From the NCBI GenBank assembly GCA_036009105.1, contig DASYMJ010000184.1, forward strand, positions 1 through 13,174: DNA of 13,174 nucleotides, written 5' to 3'. Below, one piece after another: positions 6,938 to 13,174 of this stretch. A program made the position numbers and the translations under genes. The notes under the pieces are model-generated. The model was given only the letters and a program-made list of their open reading frames with translations. It was not told where the DNA came from and searched no databases. Source of the DNA: JAFAVZ01 sp036009105. GTDB taxonomy: Bacteria > Acidobacteriota > Thermoanaerobaculia > Gp7-AA8. The number at the start of each line of letters is the position of its first letter. The stretch's first letter is position 1.

Positions 6938-6943
6938 GGAGGA
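6938..6943 (+). promoter_or_regulatory. Ribosome binding site deciding a GTG start
   Basis: GGAGGA lies seven bases before GTG 6951. It favours this start over the upstream in-frame TTG at 6879, whose reading frame would have to pass through the hairpin at 6891-6926. Confidence 0.65.
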
Positions 6944-6950
6944 CTCCACG

Positions 6951-7145
6951 GTGAACTTCCACAAGAATGCCCACGACCCCGGCTGCTCGATCTGCTGCGA
7001 ACCGTCCGCCGTCGTCGACGAGACCCGCCACTTCTGCGGCGACTGCTACCTCCGCTACGTGATGCTCCGCTACGGCCAGCCGACGGAGACGACGGCGGGG
7101 CTGAGGCCGCCGGATTCGATTTTCGAGCTGGCAAGGATTGCGTAG
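6951..7145 (+). CDS. 64-aa cysteine-rich putative zinc-ribbon protein
   Basis: A small soluble protein starting at GTG, with a strong ribosome site seven bases upstream. It has a C-x2-C-C cluster (C12, C15, C16) and a second C-x2-C (C29, C32) in HFCGDCYLRY, preceded by H27. Two CxxC knuckles about 15 residues apart are typical of zinc ribbons or treble-clef fingers. No signal peptide is present, so it should be cytoplasmic. I recognise no named family. Zinc binding is inferred from the cysteine spacing; the alternative is an iron-sulfur or redox-active cysteine pair. It lies behind the secreted PQQ-repeat gene on the same strand, separated by a hairpin, and faces the PKD lipoprotein gene tail to tail. 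Confidence 0.7.
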   Translation: MNFHKNAHDPGCSICCEPSAVVDETRHFCGDCYLRYVMLRYGQPTETTAGLRPPDSIFELARIA

Positions 7146-7147
7146 CC

Positions 7148-7231
7148 AGTTACTGGTTGCTGGTTGCTGGTTACTCGAGCAAAGGCGCAAGCAACCAGCA
7201 ACCAGCAACCAGCAACCAGTAACCAGCAACT
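7148..7231. repeat. Inverted arrays of a 7-bp repeat (GGTTGCT / AGCAACC)
   Basis: Four heptamers of the form RGTTRCT fill 7148-7175. Six units of the complementary form AGYAACY fill 7190-7231, the last one with a changed end base. The two arrays pair over a perfect 24-bp stem (7149-7172 with 7200-7223), and pairing can slip by whole units. The region lies between convergent genes and the last unit runs into the stop codon of the PKD gene. A two-way terminator or a mobile or expanding intergenic repeat is likely. Confidence 0.85.
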
Positions 7232-8852
7232 AGGGCGCCGGGGCCGGCATCGGCACCACCACGGCCTTCGACGCGCTCGTCGAGCCGTTTGCGTTCGAGA
7301 CGGTCAGCGTCGCGGTGTACGTGCCGGCCGCCGGGTAGGTATGCACCGGGTTGCGTTGGGTGCTGCCCGGGCCGCCGTCGCCGAAGTTCCAGAGCCAGGA
7401 GGTCGGGTTGTCGGTCGACTGGTCGATGAAGTTGGCCTGCAGGCTGTTCTGCGTGGTGGTCACGCTGAAGGCGGCCTGGGGCGGGGCGGCGGGGGTGAGG
7501 GAGACGATCTGGCTGGTGCTGTTCGAGCCGCTCGCATTCGAGACCGTGAGCGTCACCGTGTAGTTGCCCGCGCCGGCGTACGTATGCACCGGGTTCTGCT
7601 GCGAGCTCGTGCCGCCGTCGCCGAAGTTCCACAGCCAGGAGCTCGGGTTGCCGGTCGACTGGTCGGCGAAGTTCACCGTGTTGCCGTTCGCCTGGAACGT
7701 GAACTTGGCCACCGGCGCGGCGCCGGGCGCCACGGCCACCACCTCGGTCGTGCTGTTCGAGCCGGAGGAGTTCGAGACCGTGAGCGTGACCGTGTAGTTG
7801 CCGGACGCGGCATAGGTATGGATCGGGTTCTGCTGCGAGCTGGAGGTGCCGTCGCCGAAGTTCCACGACCACGAGGTCGGGCTGCCGGTCGACTTGTCGA
7901 CGAAGTTCACCTGCCGGCCGGTGACCTCGAACGTGAACTTCGCTTCCGGCGCCGCCGCGGCGGCGATGGTCACCGTGTGGCTGGTGCTGTTCGAGCCGCC
8001 CGCGTTGGAGGCGGTCAGGGTCACGGTGTACGTCCCGGCGGCCGGATAGGTGTGGATCGGATTGCGCTGCGTGCTGGCGGTGCCGTCGCCGAACGTCCAG
8101 CTCCAGGAGGTCGGATTGCCGGTCGACTTGTCGACGAAGTTGACCTGCATCCCCTCCACGGTCGACTCGAATTCCGCCTTCGGCGCGTCGCCCAGGGAGA
8201 CGGTCACGAACTTCGATTTCGTCGCCGAGCCGGCCGAGTTCGCGACGGTCAGCGTCACGGTGTACGTGCCGGCCGTCGCGTACGTGTGCGACGGGCTGAC
8301 CGAGGAGGAGCTGCTGCCGTCGCCGAACTGCCAGCTGCGCGAGGTGACCGTGCCGGTGGTGGCGTCGGTGAAGAGCACCGCCAGACCGTTGGTCGAGAAG
8401 TTGAAGTCGGGCACCGGCAGCGGCGGCGCCTGCACGATCATCAGGTTCAGGCGTCCCACGTTCGTCCCCAGCTGGGCCAGGATGTTCGCCACCCCGACGT
8501 CCGAGCCGGGGAAGAACTGCACGGTGGCCTTGCCGCCGGCCAGCGTGGTCTTCGTCAGCTGCACCGGCTTCCCCGCGGAGTCGACGCCGAAGCTGCCCAG
8601 GCTCGTGTTGAGGGTGACTTCGGTGCCGTCCGCGGGCGTGGTGCCGTCCGCGCGGCGGGCGCTCACGGTGAGCGGGACGGCGCTCGTCCCGGTCTCGACC
8701 TGGCTCGAAGGGGCGGCGATGGTGACGGCAAAGACGTCCGCCGTCGGTCCGCTCGGATCGGTCGGCAGCGACACCACCGGATTCCCCTCTTTGCACGATT
8801 GCAGGACGAGGAAAGCGAGCAGAAGAGGGAGCAGGAACCGGATTCGACCCAT
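7230..8852 (-). CDS. Lipoprotein with one Ig-like and five PKD domains
   Basis: A 540-aa surface or periplasmic lipoprotein. Residues 1-20 form a lipoprotein signal ending in LVLQSC, with C20 as the lipidated residue. Residues about 40-140 resemble a bacterial Ig-like (Big-1 type) domain (VPLTVSARRADGTTPADG, then VTLNTSLGSFG). Five PKD domains follow, each about 78-80 residues, with the core W-x-FGDG near residues 175, 254, 332, 411 and 491, each followed by HTY and the GTYTVTLTVSN strand. The protein ends with no sorting or secretion tag. PKD domains usually serve in adhesion, polymer binding or as spacers. ATG 8852 has AGGA eight bases upstream. The gene is divergent from the cadherin-like gene and convergent with the zinc-ribbon gene. 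Its ligand is unknown. Confidence 0.92.
   Translation of the reverse strand: MGRIRFLLPLLLAFLVLQSCKEGNPVVSLPTDPSGPTADVFAVTIAAPSSQVETGTSAVPLTVSARRADGTTPADGTEVTLNTSLGSFGVDSAGKPVQLTKTTLAGGKATVQFFPGSDVGVANILAQLGTNVGRLNLMIVQAPPLPVPDFNFSTNGLAVLFTDATTGTVTSRSWQFGDGSSSSSVSPSHTYATAGTYTVTLTVANSAGSATKSKFVTVSLGDAPKAEFESTVEGMQVNFVDKSTGNPTSWSWTFGDGTASTQRNPIHTYPAAGTYTVTLTASNAGGSNSTSHTVTIAAAAAPEAKFTFEVTGRQVNFVDKSTGSPTSWSWNFGDGTSSSQQNPIHTYAASGNYTVTLTVSNSSGSNSTTEVVAVAPGAAPVAKFTFQANGNTVNFADQSTGNPSSWLWNFGDGGTSSQQNPVHTYAGAGNYTVTLTVSNASGSNSTSQIVSLTPAAPPQAAFSVTTTQNSLQANFIDQSTDNPTSWLWNFGDGGPGSTQRNPVHTYPAAGTYTATLTVSNANGSTSASKAVVVPMPAPAP
7381..8328 (-). repeat. Tandem DNA repeats encoding PKD domains
   Basis: The FGDG-coding sequence recurs at plus-strand positions 7381, 7621, 7855, 8089 and 8323, a period of 240 then 234 bp. 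The inner copies are closely similar at DNA level, which suggests recent duplication or gene conversion and makes copy-number change by recombination likely. Confidence 0.8.
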
Positions 8853-8898
8853 GGGGAGCTTCCTATTTTATAATCTCCGGGCTCCACCAAAGACTCCA
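8853..8898. promoter_or_regulatory. Short divergent promoter region with TATAAT
   Basis: A 46-bp spacer separates two divergent surface-protein genes. It contains the most AT-rich run nearby, with a perfect TATAAT at 8869-8874 on the plus strand, which would start transcription near 8881 and give an 18-base leader for the gene at 8899. No good -35 is visible at the normal distance (TTCGAC at 8843-8848 is too far). On the minus strand the same island reads TATAAAAT but sits too close to the PKD ribosome site to be a normal -10. Confidence 0.4.
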
Positions 8899-10755
8899 AT
8901 GTCACTTCGTGCCCGAATCGCGGGTGCTTTCCTCGTCACGCTCACCGGCGCGTTCCTCTCCGCCCAAAGCGCGCCGCGGCGGCGCGCCACGAACCCTTTC
9001 CCCCCCGCCGCCATGCGCGCCGTCGACGATGCGTACACGGCGCGGCGCGCCCAGGCCACGTCCGTGGAGGCGGCGCGCGGCGTGCTGGCCAACGACTTCG
9101 GGCCAAAGAAACTGATCGCCATCCAGACCGCCCCTCCGCAGCACGGCTTCCTCACCTTCCTGCCGGACGGCAGCTTCACCTACACGAACGACGGCACGCC
9201 CGCGCCATCCGACACCTTCACCTACAAGATCAGCGACGGCACCAACGACTCGCTTCCCGCCACCGTGACCCTCTCCATCACCAGCGACTCGCCGCCGGTC
9301 GCGGCCGGCGACAGCTATGCGGTGGCCAACGGTGGTCTCCTCCAGGTAGCCGCGCCCGGCGTCCTGGCCAACGACAGCGATCCCTCCGGCCTCCCCCTCA
9401 GCGCCGTGATCGTCGCCAACCCGACGCATGGCCTGCTCACCCTCGGCGCGAACGGCGCCTTCAGCTACAAGCACGACGGCACCAGCTCCACCCTCGACAC
9501 CTTCACCTACCGGGTGACCAACGGCACGCTCTTCTCCTCCGCCGCCTCGGTGACGATCTCCATCGGCGCGAACGTACCGCCGAACGTGACGAACCAGAGC
9601 TACCTCGCCACCCAGGACACGCCGCTCGGCATCTCCGCGCCGGGCGTGCTCAGCGGAGCGAGCGACGCGGACAGCGCGCAGCTGACGGCCATCGCCGTCG
9701 CGCCGCCCGCCCACGGCACCCTCGTCCTCGCCGCGGACGGGAGCTTCACCTACACGCCCGCCGCCGGCTACTCCGGCTTCGATTCCTTCACCTTCCAGGC
9801 GTCGGACGGCATCTCGGTCTCGACCAATACGGGCGTTGCCTCCATCACCATCCTCTCCCCCGCCGGCGCGAACAACGACTCGTACAGCGGCGCGATGAAC
9901 CTGCCGCGCGTCGTCCCCGCGCCGGGCGTCCTGGCGAACGACTCCACCGGCTCGCAGATCCTCAGCTACGGCGCCGCCTCCGGCCGCGAGCAAATCATCC
10001 TCGGCGCCTCGACTCCGACCGCGCGGGCGGGCTCCGTCGCTCTGAACGCGGACGGCAGCTTCACCTACACGCCGCCCGGCGGCTTCACCGGCATCGATTC
10101 CTTCCGCTACATGGTCGGCAACTCCGTCTCCAGCACGGCGGCGGTCGTGACCCTCACCCTGTCCGCGCCGCCCGTGGCAAACGCCGACAGCTACTTCGCC
10201 GCGCAGAATACGGCGCGCGCGGTCGCCGCCCCCGGCGTGCTGGCCAACGACGAGTTGAACGACGCCGCGCTCACCCGCGGCGCCGGCCCCTCGCACGGCG
10301 CGCTGACCCTCAACTCCGACGGCTCGTTCCTCTATGTCCCGACCGCCGGCTATACCGGACTCGATTCCTTCGCGTACATCCTCACCAACGCCGCCGGCAC
10401 GTCCTCCTCCGTCGCCACGCTCACCGTCGTGGCGCCGCCGATCGCCGCGGCGGATTCGTACCTGAACGTGACCAGCGTCGCCGCGCCGGGCATCTTCACA
10501 AACGACACGCGCAACAGCGCGACGCTGATCAGCTACGGCACAACGGGCGGCGAACAGACCACCATCGGCCAATCGACCCCGACCGCGCACGGCACCATCG
10601 CCGTGCAGGCGGACGGCAGCTTCGTCTACACGCCCGCAGCCGGCTACACCGGCAGCGACTCGTTCGCGTACGTGATCTCCAATTACGCCGGCGCCTCGAC
10701 CGGCACGGTGACCATCACCACCCAACCGGTGGCCGTCGCGGTTCACCAACGCTAA
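8899..10755 (+). CDS. Secreted protein of six cadherin-like/Ig-like repeats
   Basis: A 618-aa exported protein. Residues 1-22 are a signal peptide (MSLRARIAGAFLVTLTGAFLSA). Six tandem domains follow, with rough starts at bases 9022, 9296, 9580, 9868, 10180 and 10441. Each has D-x-Y/S-Y near the start, APGVLANDS or a variant, then HG-x-L-x-L-x-x-DGSFTYTP and DSFTY-like motifs. These match the bacterial cadherin-like/Big_9 type found in large adhesins and matrix proteins. The last domain ends almost at the stop, with no autotransporter, sorting or type I secretion tail visible. The frame is open upstream into the antisense of the PKD gene, but ATG 8899 is chosen because the signal peptide begins there. 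I see no ribosome site, so the short leader may be read by another mechanism. The downstream gene starts 13 bases after the stop, suggesting one transcript. Role: probably adhesion or surface structure. Confidence 0.88.
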   Translation: MSLRARIAGAFLVTLTGAFLSAQSAPRRRATNPFPPAAMRAVDDAYTARRAQATSVEAARGVLANDFGPKKLIAIQTAPPQHGFLTFLPDGSFTYTNDGTPAPSDTFTYKISDGTNDSLPATVTLSITSDSPPVAAGDSYAVANGGLLQVAAPGVLANDSDPSGLPLSAVIVANPTHGLLTLGANGAFSYKHDGTSSTLDTFTYRVTNGTLFSSAASVTISIGANVPPNVTNQSYLATQDTPLGISAPGVLSGASDADSAQLTAIAVAPPAHGTLVLAADGSFTYTPAAGYSGFDSFTFQASDGISVSTNTGVASITILSPAGANNDSYSGAMNLPRVVPAPGVLANDSTGSQILSYGAASGREQIILGASTPTARAGSVALNADGSFTYTPPGGFTGIDSFRYMVGNSVSSTAAVVTLTLSAPPVANADSYFAAQNTARAVAAPGVLANDELNDAALTRGAGPSHGALTLNSDGSFLYVPTAGYTGLDSFAYILTNAAGTSSSVATLTVVAPPIAAADSYLNVTSVAAPGIFTNDTRNSATLISYGTTGGEQTTIGQSTPTAHGTIAVQADGSFVYTPAAGYTGSDSFAYVISNYAGASTGTVTITTQPVAVAVHQR

Positions 10756-10768
10756 ACTTCGCGCTGGC

Positions 10769-13159
10769 GTGCGTCCGCTCATCGCCTCACTGCTTCTCGT
10801 GCTCCTCGCTCTGCCTGCCGTTGCGCAGTCGGATGTGCCGGAGATCGCGCGCGGACTGCTCGAGGCGGGCGATCAGGCGCGCCACGCGCAGCGCTACAGC
10901 GAAGCCATCTCCAGCTACGAGCGCGCCCTGGCCGTGGCGCCGCGCCTGGCCCGCGCCTACATCAGCCTCGGCGCGATCTACTTCGAGCAGGGGAAGGCGG
11001 ACGAAGCGTACGAGGTCCTGATGCGCGGCGTGCAGCGCGCGAATCCCGAACGCACGCTCTTCGCCAACGCCGCGGCCGCGGCGCAGCAGCTCGGCAAGTC
11101 GTCCGAGGCGCTGGGGCTGATCGATCGCGCGCTGGCGCTGGAACGGCGCGATGCGGCGCTGCTCGCGCTCCGCTCCACCATCCTCCGCTCCCTGCAGCGC
11201 AACGACGATTCGCTGGCGGCGATCCTGGAGGCGACGAAAGCGGCGCCGAAAGACGCCCACTATCAGCTCAGCGCCGCCAACCTGCTCCTGGCCATGGGAC
11301 GCACGACCGAAGCGACGGCGGCCTATCGCGCCGCTGTGACGCTGGACAAGTCGCTCCTCCGGGCCTGGCTGAACCTCGGCGCGATCTACACCAAGCAGCG
11401 TTTGTGGGCGCCGGCCATCGAGGCGTACGAGAACGCCGTCCGCCTCGCCCCGAACGACGTCTCGGCGCACTACAACCTCGGGCAGCTGTACTACGCCACG
11501 AACCAGCGCGAGCGCTCCGAGGAGGAGTATCGGCGGGCCCTGGCGAAGGATGCCTCCCTGCCGCTGGCTTACCTGCACCTCGGCGAGATGGCCCTCGCGC
11601 GCAACGAGTACGAGAAGGCGGCGCAGCTCCTCGCCGGCGGCATGGCCTACTACGACGAGGCGTCGAAGGCGCTCGCGGCGCAGCTGCGCGAGCGCGCGCA
11701 GCTCGCGCTGGCGCGCACCGCGCGGCAGCAGCAGCGCTACGGGGATGCGAAGGCGCTGCTCGACCGCGTCGCGGTCACCCCGGCCTCGCTGCGCGAGCGC
11801 GTCCTGTTGACCCGCGCCACCGGCGACCTCGCTGCCGAGCGCGTGGCACTGGAGCAGCTGTTGAAGTCCGGACCGGCTGGAGAGCCGGCCCTGCGCACCG
11901 AGCTCGCCCTCCTCCAGCTCCGCCTCGGCGATGTCGGCGCCGCGCGCGCGAATGCCGCCGCCCTCCCGCCCCTCACCCGCGCCGTGCTCACGCGCGACGC
12001 CGCCGCGCTCGGCGCAATGACCTCGCCCATCGCGCGCGGCGACGCGGGCCTGCTGCTGTGGGAGGGAGGGCGGGGGGCGCAAGCGAAACCGCACCTCATC
12101 GCCGCGCACGCCGCGATTCCGGACTGGCCGGAGGTGACGCTGGCCCTCGGCGAGCTCGCCATCGGCGAGCGCCAGTTCGGCGACGCGATCGAGCTGCTCT
12201 CCACATCGAAATGCGGCGACCAGTGCGAGCGGATGCAGCGCTCCCTCGGCATCGCGCTGATCCACGCGGCGGCCGAGGACCCGCGGCGGGCCAAAGCGTT
12301 GCTCGATCGCGCCGCGTCCTTGCCGCTCGATGAGCGGGCGCAGGCCGCGGTCACCGCCTTGCGGGAGGCGCTGGCGCCGAAGGCCGTCCCCGACGCGGTG
12401 GAGGTCGTGGAGACCTCCAGCGAGCCGCGGCGCACGGTGATCGTCTTCCTGCCCGACCTGCCGACGGAGAGCGACAAACGGCTGGCCGAGGCGGTGCGGG
12501 GGATGCTCGCCTCGCTGCCGGTGCGGCTGCAGGTCGAGCTGTTCCGCCGCGCCGACGACGCGCGCTCGTTCTTCGCCGCGAACCGGGAGCGCGTGGGGAT
12601 GGTGATCGCGAACCGCGAGCTCACCGAGGCGGTGGACGTGACGCCGCGCTTCCAGCTGACGCGCGGCGGCTCGCGGACGTACCGCCGCGTGGTGGTGGTG
12701 CCGCTGCGCAGCCCGGTGCGCTCGCCCGACGACCTGCGCGGCCGCACCGTCAGCGCCGTGGACCTGCTCCGCGACGCCGGGGCCGGCACCGTCGTCCGCG
12801 TGCCGGACGACCTGACCGCCGCGGCGAACGTGCTCTTCGGAAAAACCGACGCGGCGGTGGTGGCGGAAGCGAATCCGCTGGTGGCGCAGCACGCGGGGGA
12901 GTTGCGCGCCGTCGCCACGCTGCCGGCCGCGCAGTTGCCGGTGGTGGCGTATGCCCCGCTGACGGCGGGCGACCGCACGGCGCTGGATAACGCATTGCCG
13001 CGGGCAAGGCTGCTCGGCTACTCGCTGGTGCGCATCGAGGCCGAGCCGCGGGTCGCGCCTCGGGTCGAGTTGCCGGCGATCACGCTGCGGATGCCGGAGC
13101 CGTTGCGCAACGTGCCGCTGCGGTTCGAAGCGGAAAGCGTGCAAATCCCGGAGGAGTAA
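10769..13159 (+). CDS. Exported TPR protein with C-terminal PhnD-like substrate-binding domain
   Basis: A 796-aa protein with a GTG start, giving a clear signal peptide (MRPLIASLLLVLLALPAVA, cleaved before Q20). Residues about 22-310 contain roughly eight TPR units, for example AISSYERALAVAPRLARAYI, AYRAAVTLDKSLLRAWLNLG and AIEAYENAVRLAPNDVSAHY. Further weaker helical repeats reach about residue 530. Residues about 553-765 resemble a periplasmic binding domain of the PhnD/phosphonate type: VIVFLPDLP first, then RRVVVVPLRSPVRSPDDLRG, a typical hinge-region strand, then NVLFGKTDAAVVAEANPL and LPVVAYAPL. TPR units mediate protein contacts; the binding domain suggests recognition of a small ligand. 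A fusion of both in one exported protein is unusual, and no transporter gene is adjacent. The ribosome site is weak. It is probably co-transcribed with the cadherin-like gene 13 bases upstream. The final 15 bases of the window hold no gene. Confidence 0.88.
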   Translation: MRPLIASLLLVLLALPAVAQSDVPEIARGLLEAGDQARHAQRYSEAISSYERALAVAPRLARAYISLGAIYFEQGKADEAYEVLMRGVQRANPERTLFANAAAAAQQLGKSSEALGLIDRALALERRDAALLALRSTILRSLQRNDDSLAAILEATKAAPKDAHYQLSAANLLLAMGRTTEATAAYRAAVTLDKSLLRAWLNLGAIYTKQRLWAPAIEAYENAVRLAPNDVSAHYNLGQLYYATNQRERSEEEYRRALAKDASLPLAYLHLGEMALARNEYEKAAQLLAGGMAYYDEASKALAAQLRERAQLALARTARQQQRYGDAKALLDRVAVTPASLRERVLLTRATGDLAAERVALEQLLKSGPAGEPALRTELALLQLRLGDVGAARANAAALPPLTRAVLTRDAAALGAMTSPIARGDAGLLLWEGGRGAQAKPHLIAAHAAIPDWPEVTLALGELAIGERQFGDAIELLSTSKCGDQCERMQRSLGIALIHAAAEDPRRAKALLDRAASLPLDERAQAAVTALREALAPKAVPDAVEVVETSSEPRRTVIVFLPDLPTESDKRLAEAVRGMLASLPVRLQVELFRRADDARSFFAANRERVGMVIANRELTEAVDVTPRFQLTRGGSRTYRRVVVVPLRSPVRSPDDLRGRTVSAVDLLRDAGAGTVVRVPDDLTAAANVLFGKTDAAVVAEANPLVAQHAGELRAVATLPAAQLPVVAYAPLTAGDRTALDNALPRARLLGYSLVRIEAEPRVAPRVELPAITLRMPEPLRNVPLRFEAESVQIPEE

Positions 13160-13174
13160 ACATGTAGGGCCGGC

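Noticed and set aside
7148..7231. CRISPR array
   Set aside because: The units are only seven bases, contiguous and in two orientations, with no spacers and no cas genes nearby.
7171..8796. 541-codon minus frame overlapping the PKD gene in another frame
   Set aside because: It is an out-of-frame shadow, Arg/Gly-rich, that reads into the heptamer repeats. The periodic RRRHRQLAAEP-like pattern only mirrors the PKD DNA repeat.
8050..8898. Upstream extension of the cadherin-like frame, giving a 901-aa protein
   Set aside because: These codons are the antisense of the PKD repeats, and the true signal peptide starts at ATG 8899.
13162..13167. ATG-TAG after the TPR gene
   Set aside because: It is a start codon followed at once by a stop, with no coding potential before the window ends.

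Overview
The window is GC-rich, gene-dense bacterial DNA. Its content is a CHASE2 sensor kinase, a sigma-54 activator, FecR-like and PQQ-like secreted proteins, PKD and cadherin-like surface proteins, and a TPR/PhnD-like fusion. This resembles Acidobacteriota or another large-genome soil or sediment lineage, but that is inference from gene style; no rRNA, tRNA or marker gene is present. I see no phage, transposase, CRISPR or plasmid signature.

Layout. (A) 1-2299, minus strand: a two-gene unit made of a 485-aa protein with a VioB-type ferritin-like N-terminal domain and, overlapping its stop by one base, an unrecognised protein that runs off the left edge. (B) 2407-6230, plus strand: a tightly packed operon of a CHASE2 histidine kinase, an NtrC-type sigma-54 response regulator and a secreted FecR-domain protein. 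(C) 6231-7145, plus strand: a GC-rich inverted-repeat spacer, a candidate -24/-12 promoter overlapping a perfect palindrome, a small secreted PQQ-repeat protein, a terminator-like hairpin, and a 64-aa cysteine-rich putative zinc-ribbon protein. (D) 7146-7231: a cruciform-forming array of inverted heptamer repeats between convergent genes. (E) 7230-8852, minus strand: a lipoprotein with one Ig-like and five PKD domains. Divergent from it, across a 46-bp spacer, are (F) 8899-10755, a secreted protein of six cadherin-like/Ig-like repeats, and 10769-13159, an exported TPR protein with a C-terminal PhnD-like binding domain.

How it may work together (inference). The kinase senses something outside the cytoplasmic membrane through CHASE2 and phosphorylates the activator at D52. 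The activator then works with sigma-54 RNA polymerase. The best -24/-12 match I found lies at 6308-6322, directly in front of the secreted PQQ-repeat gene next to the operon, so that gene is a natural candidate target. Most of the remaining proteins are exported, so the right part looks like a cell-envelope and surface-protein neighbourhood. The ferritin-like pair on the left may be a separate metabolic or redox unit.
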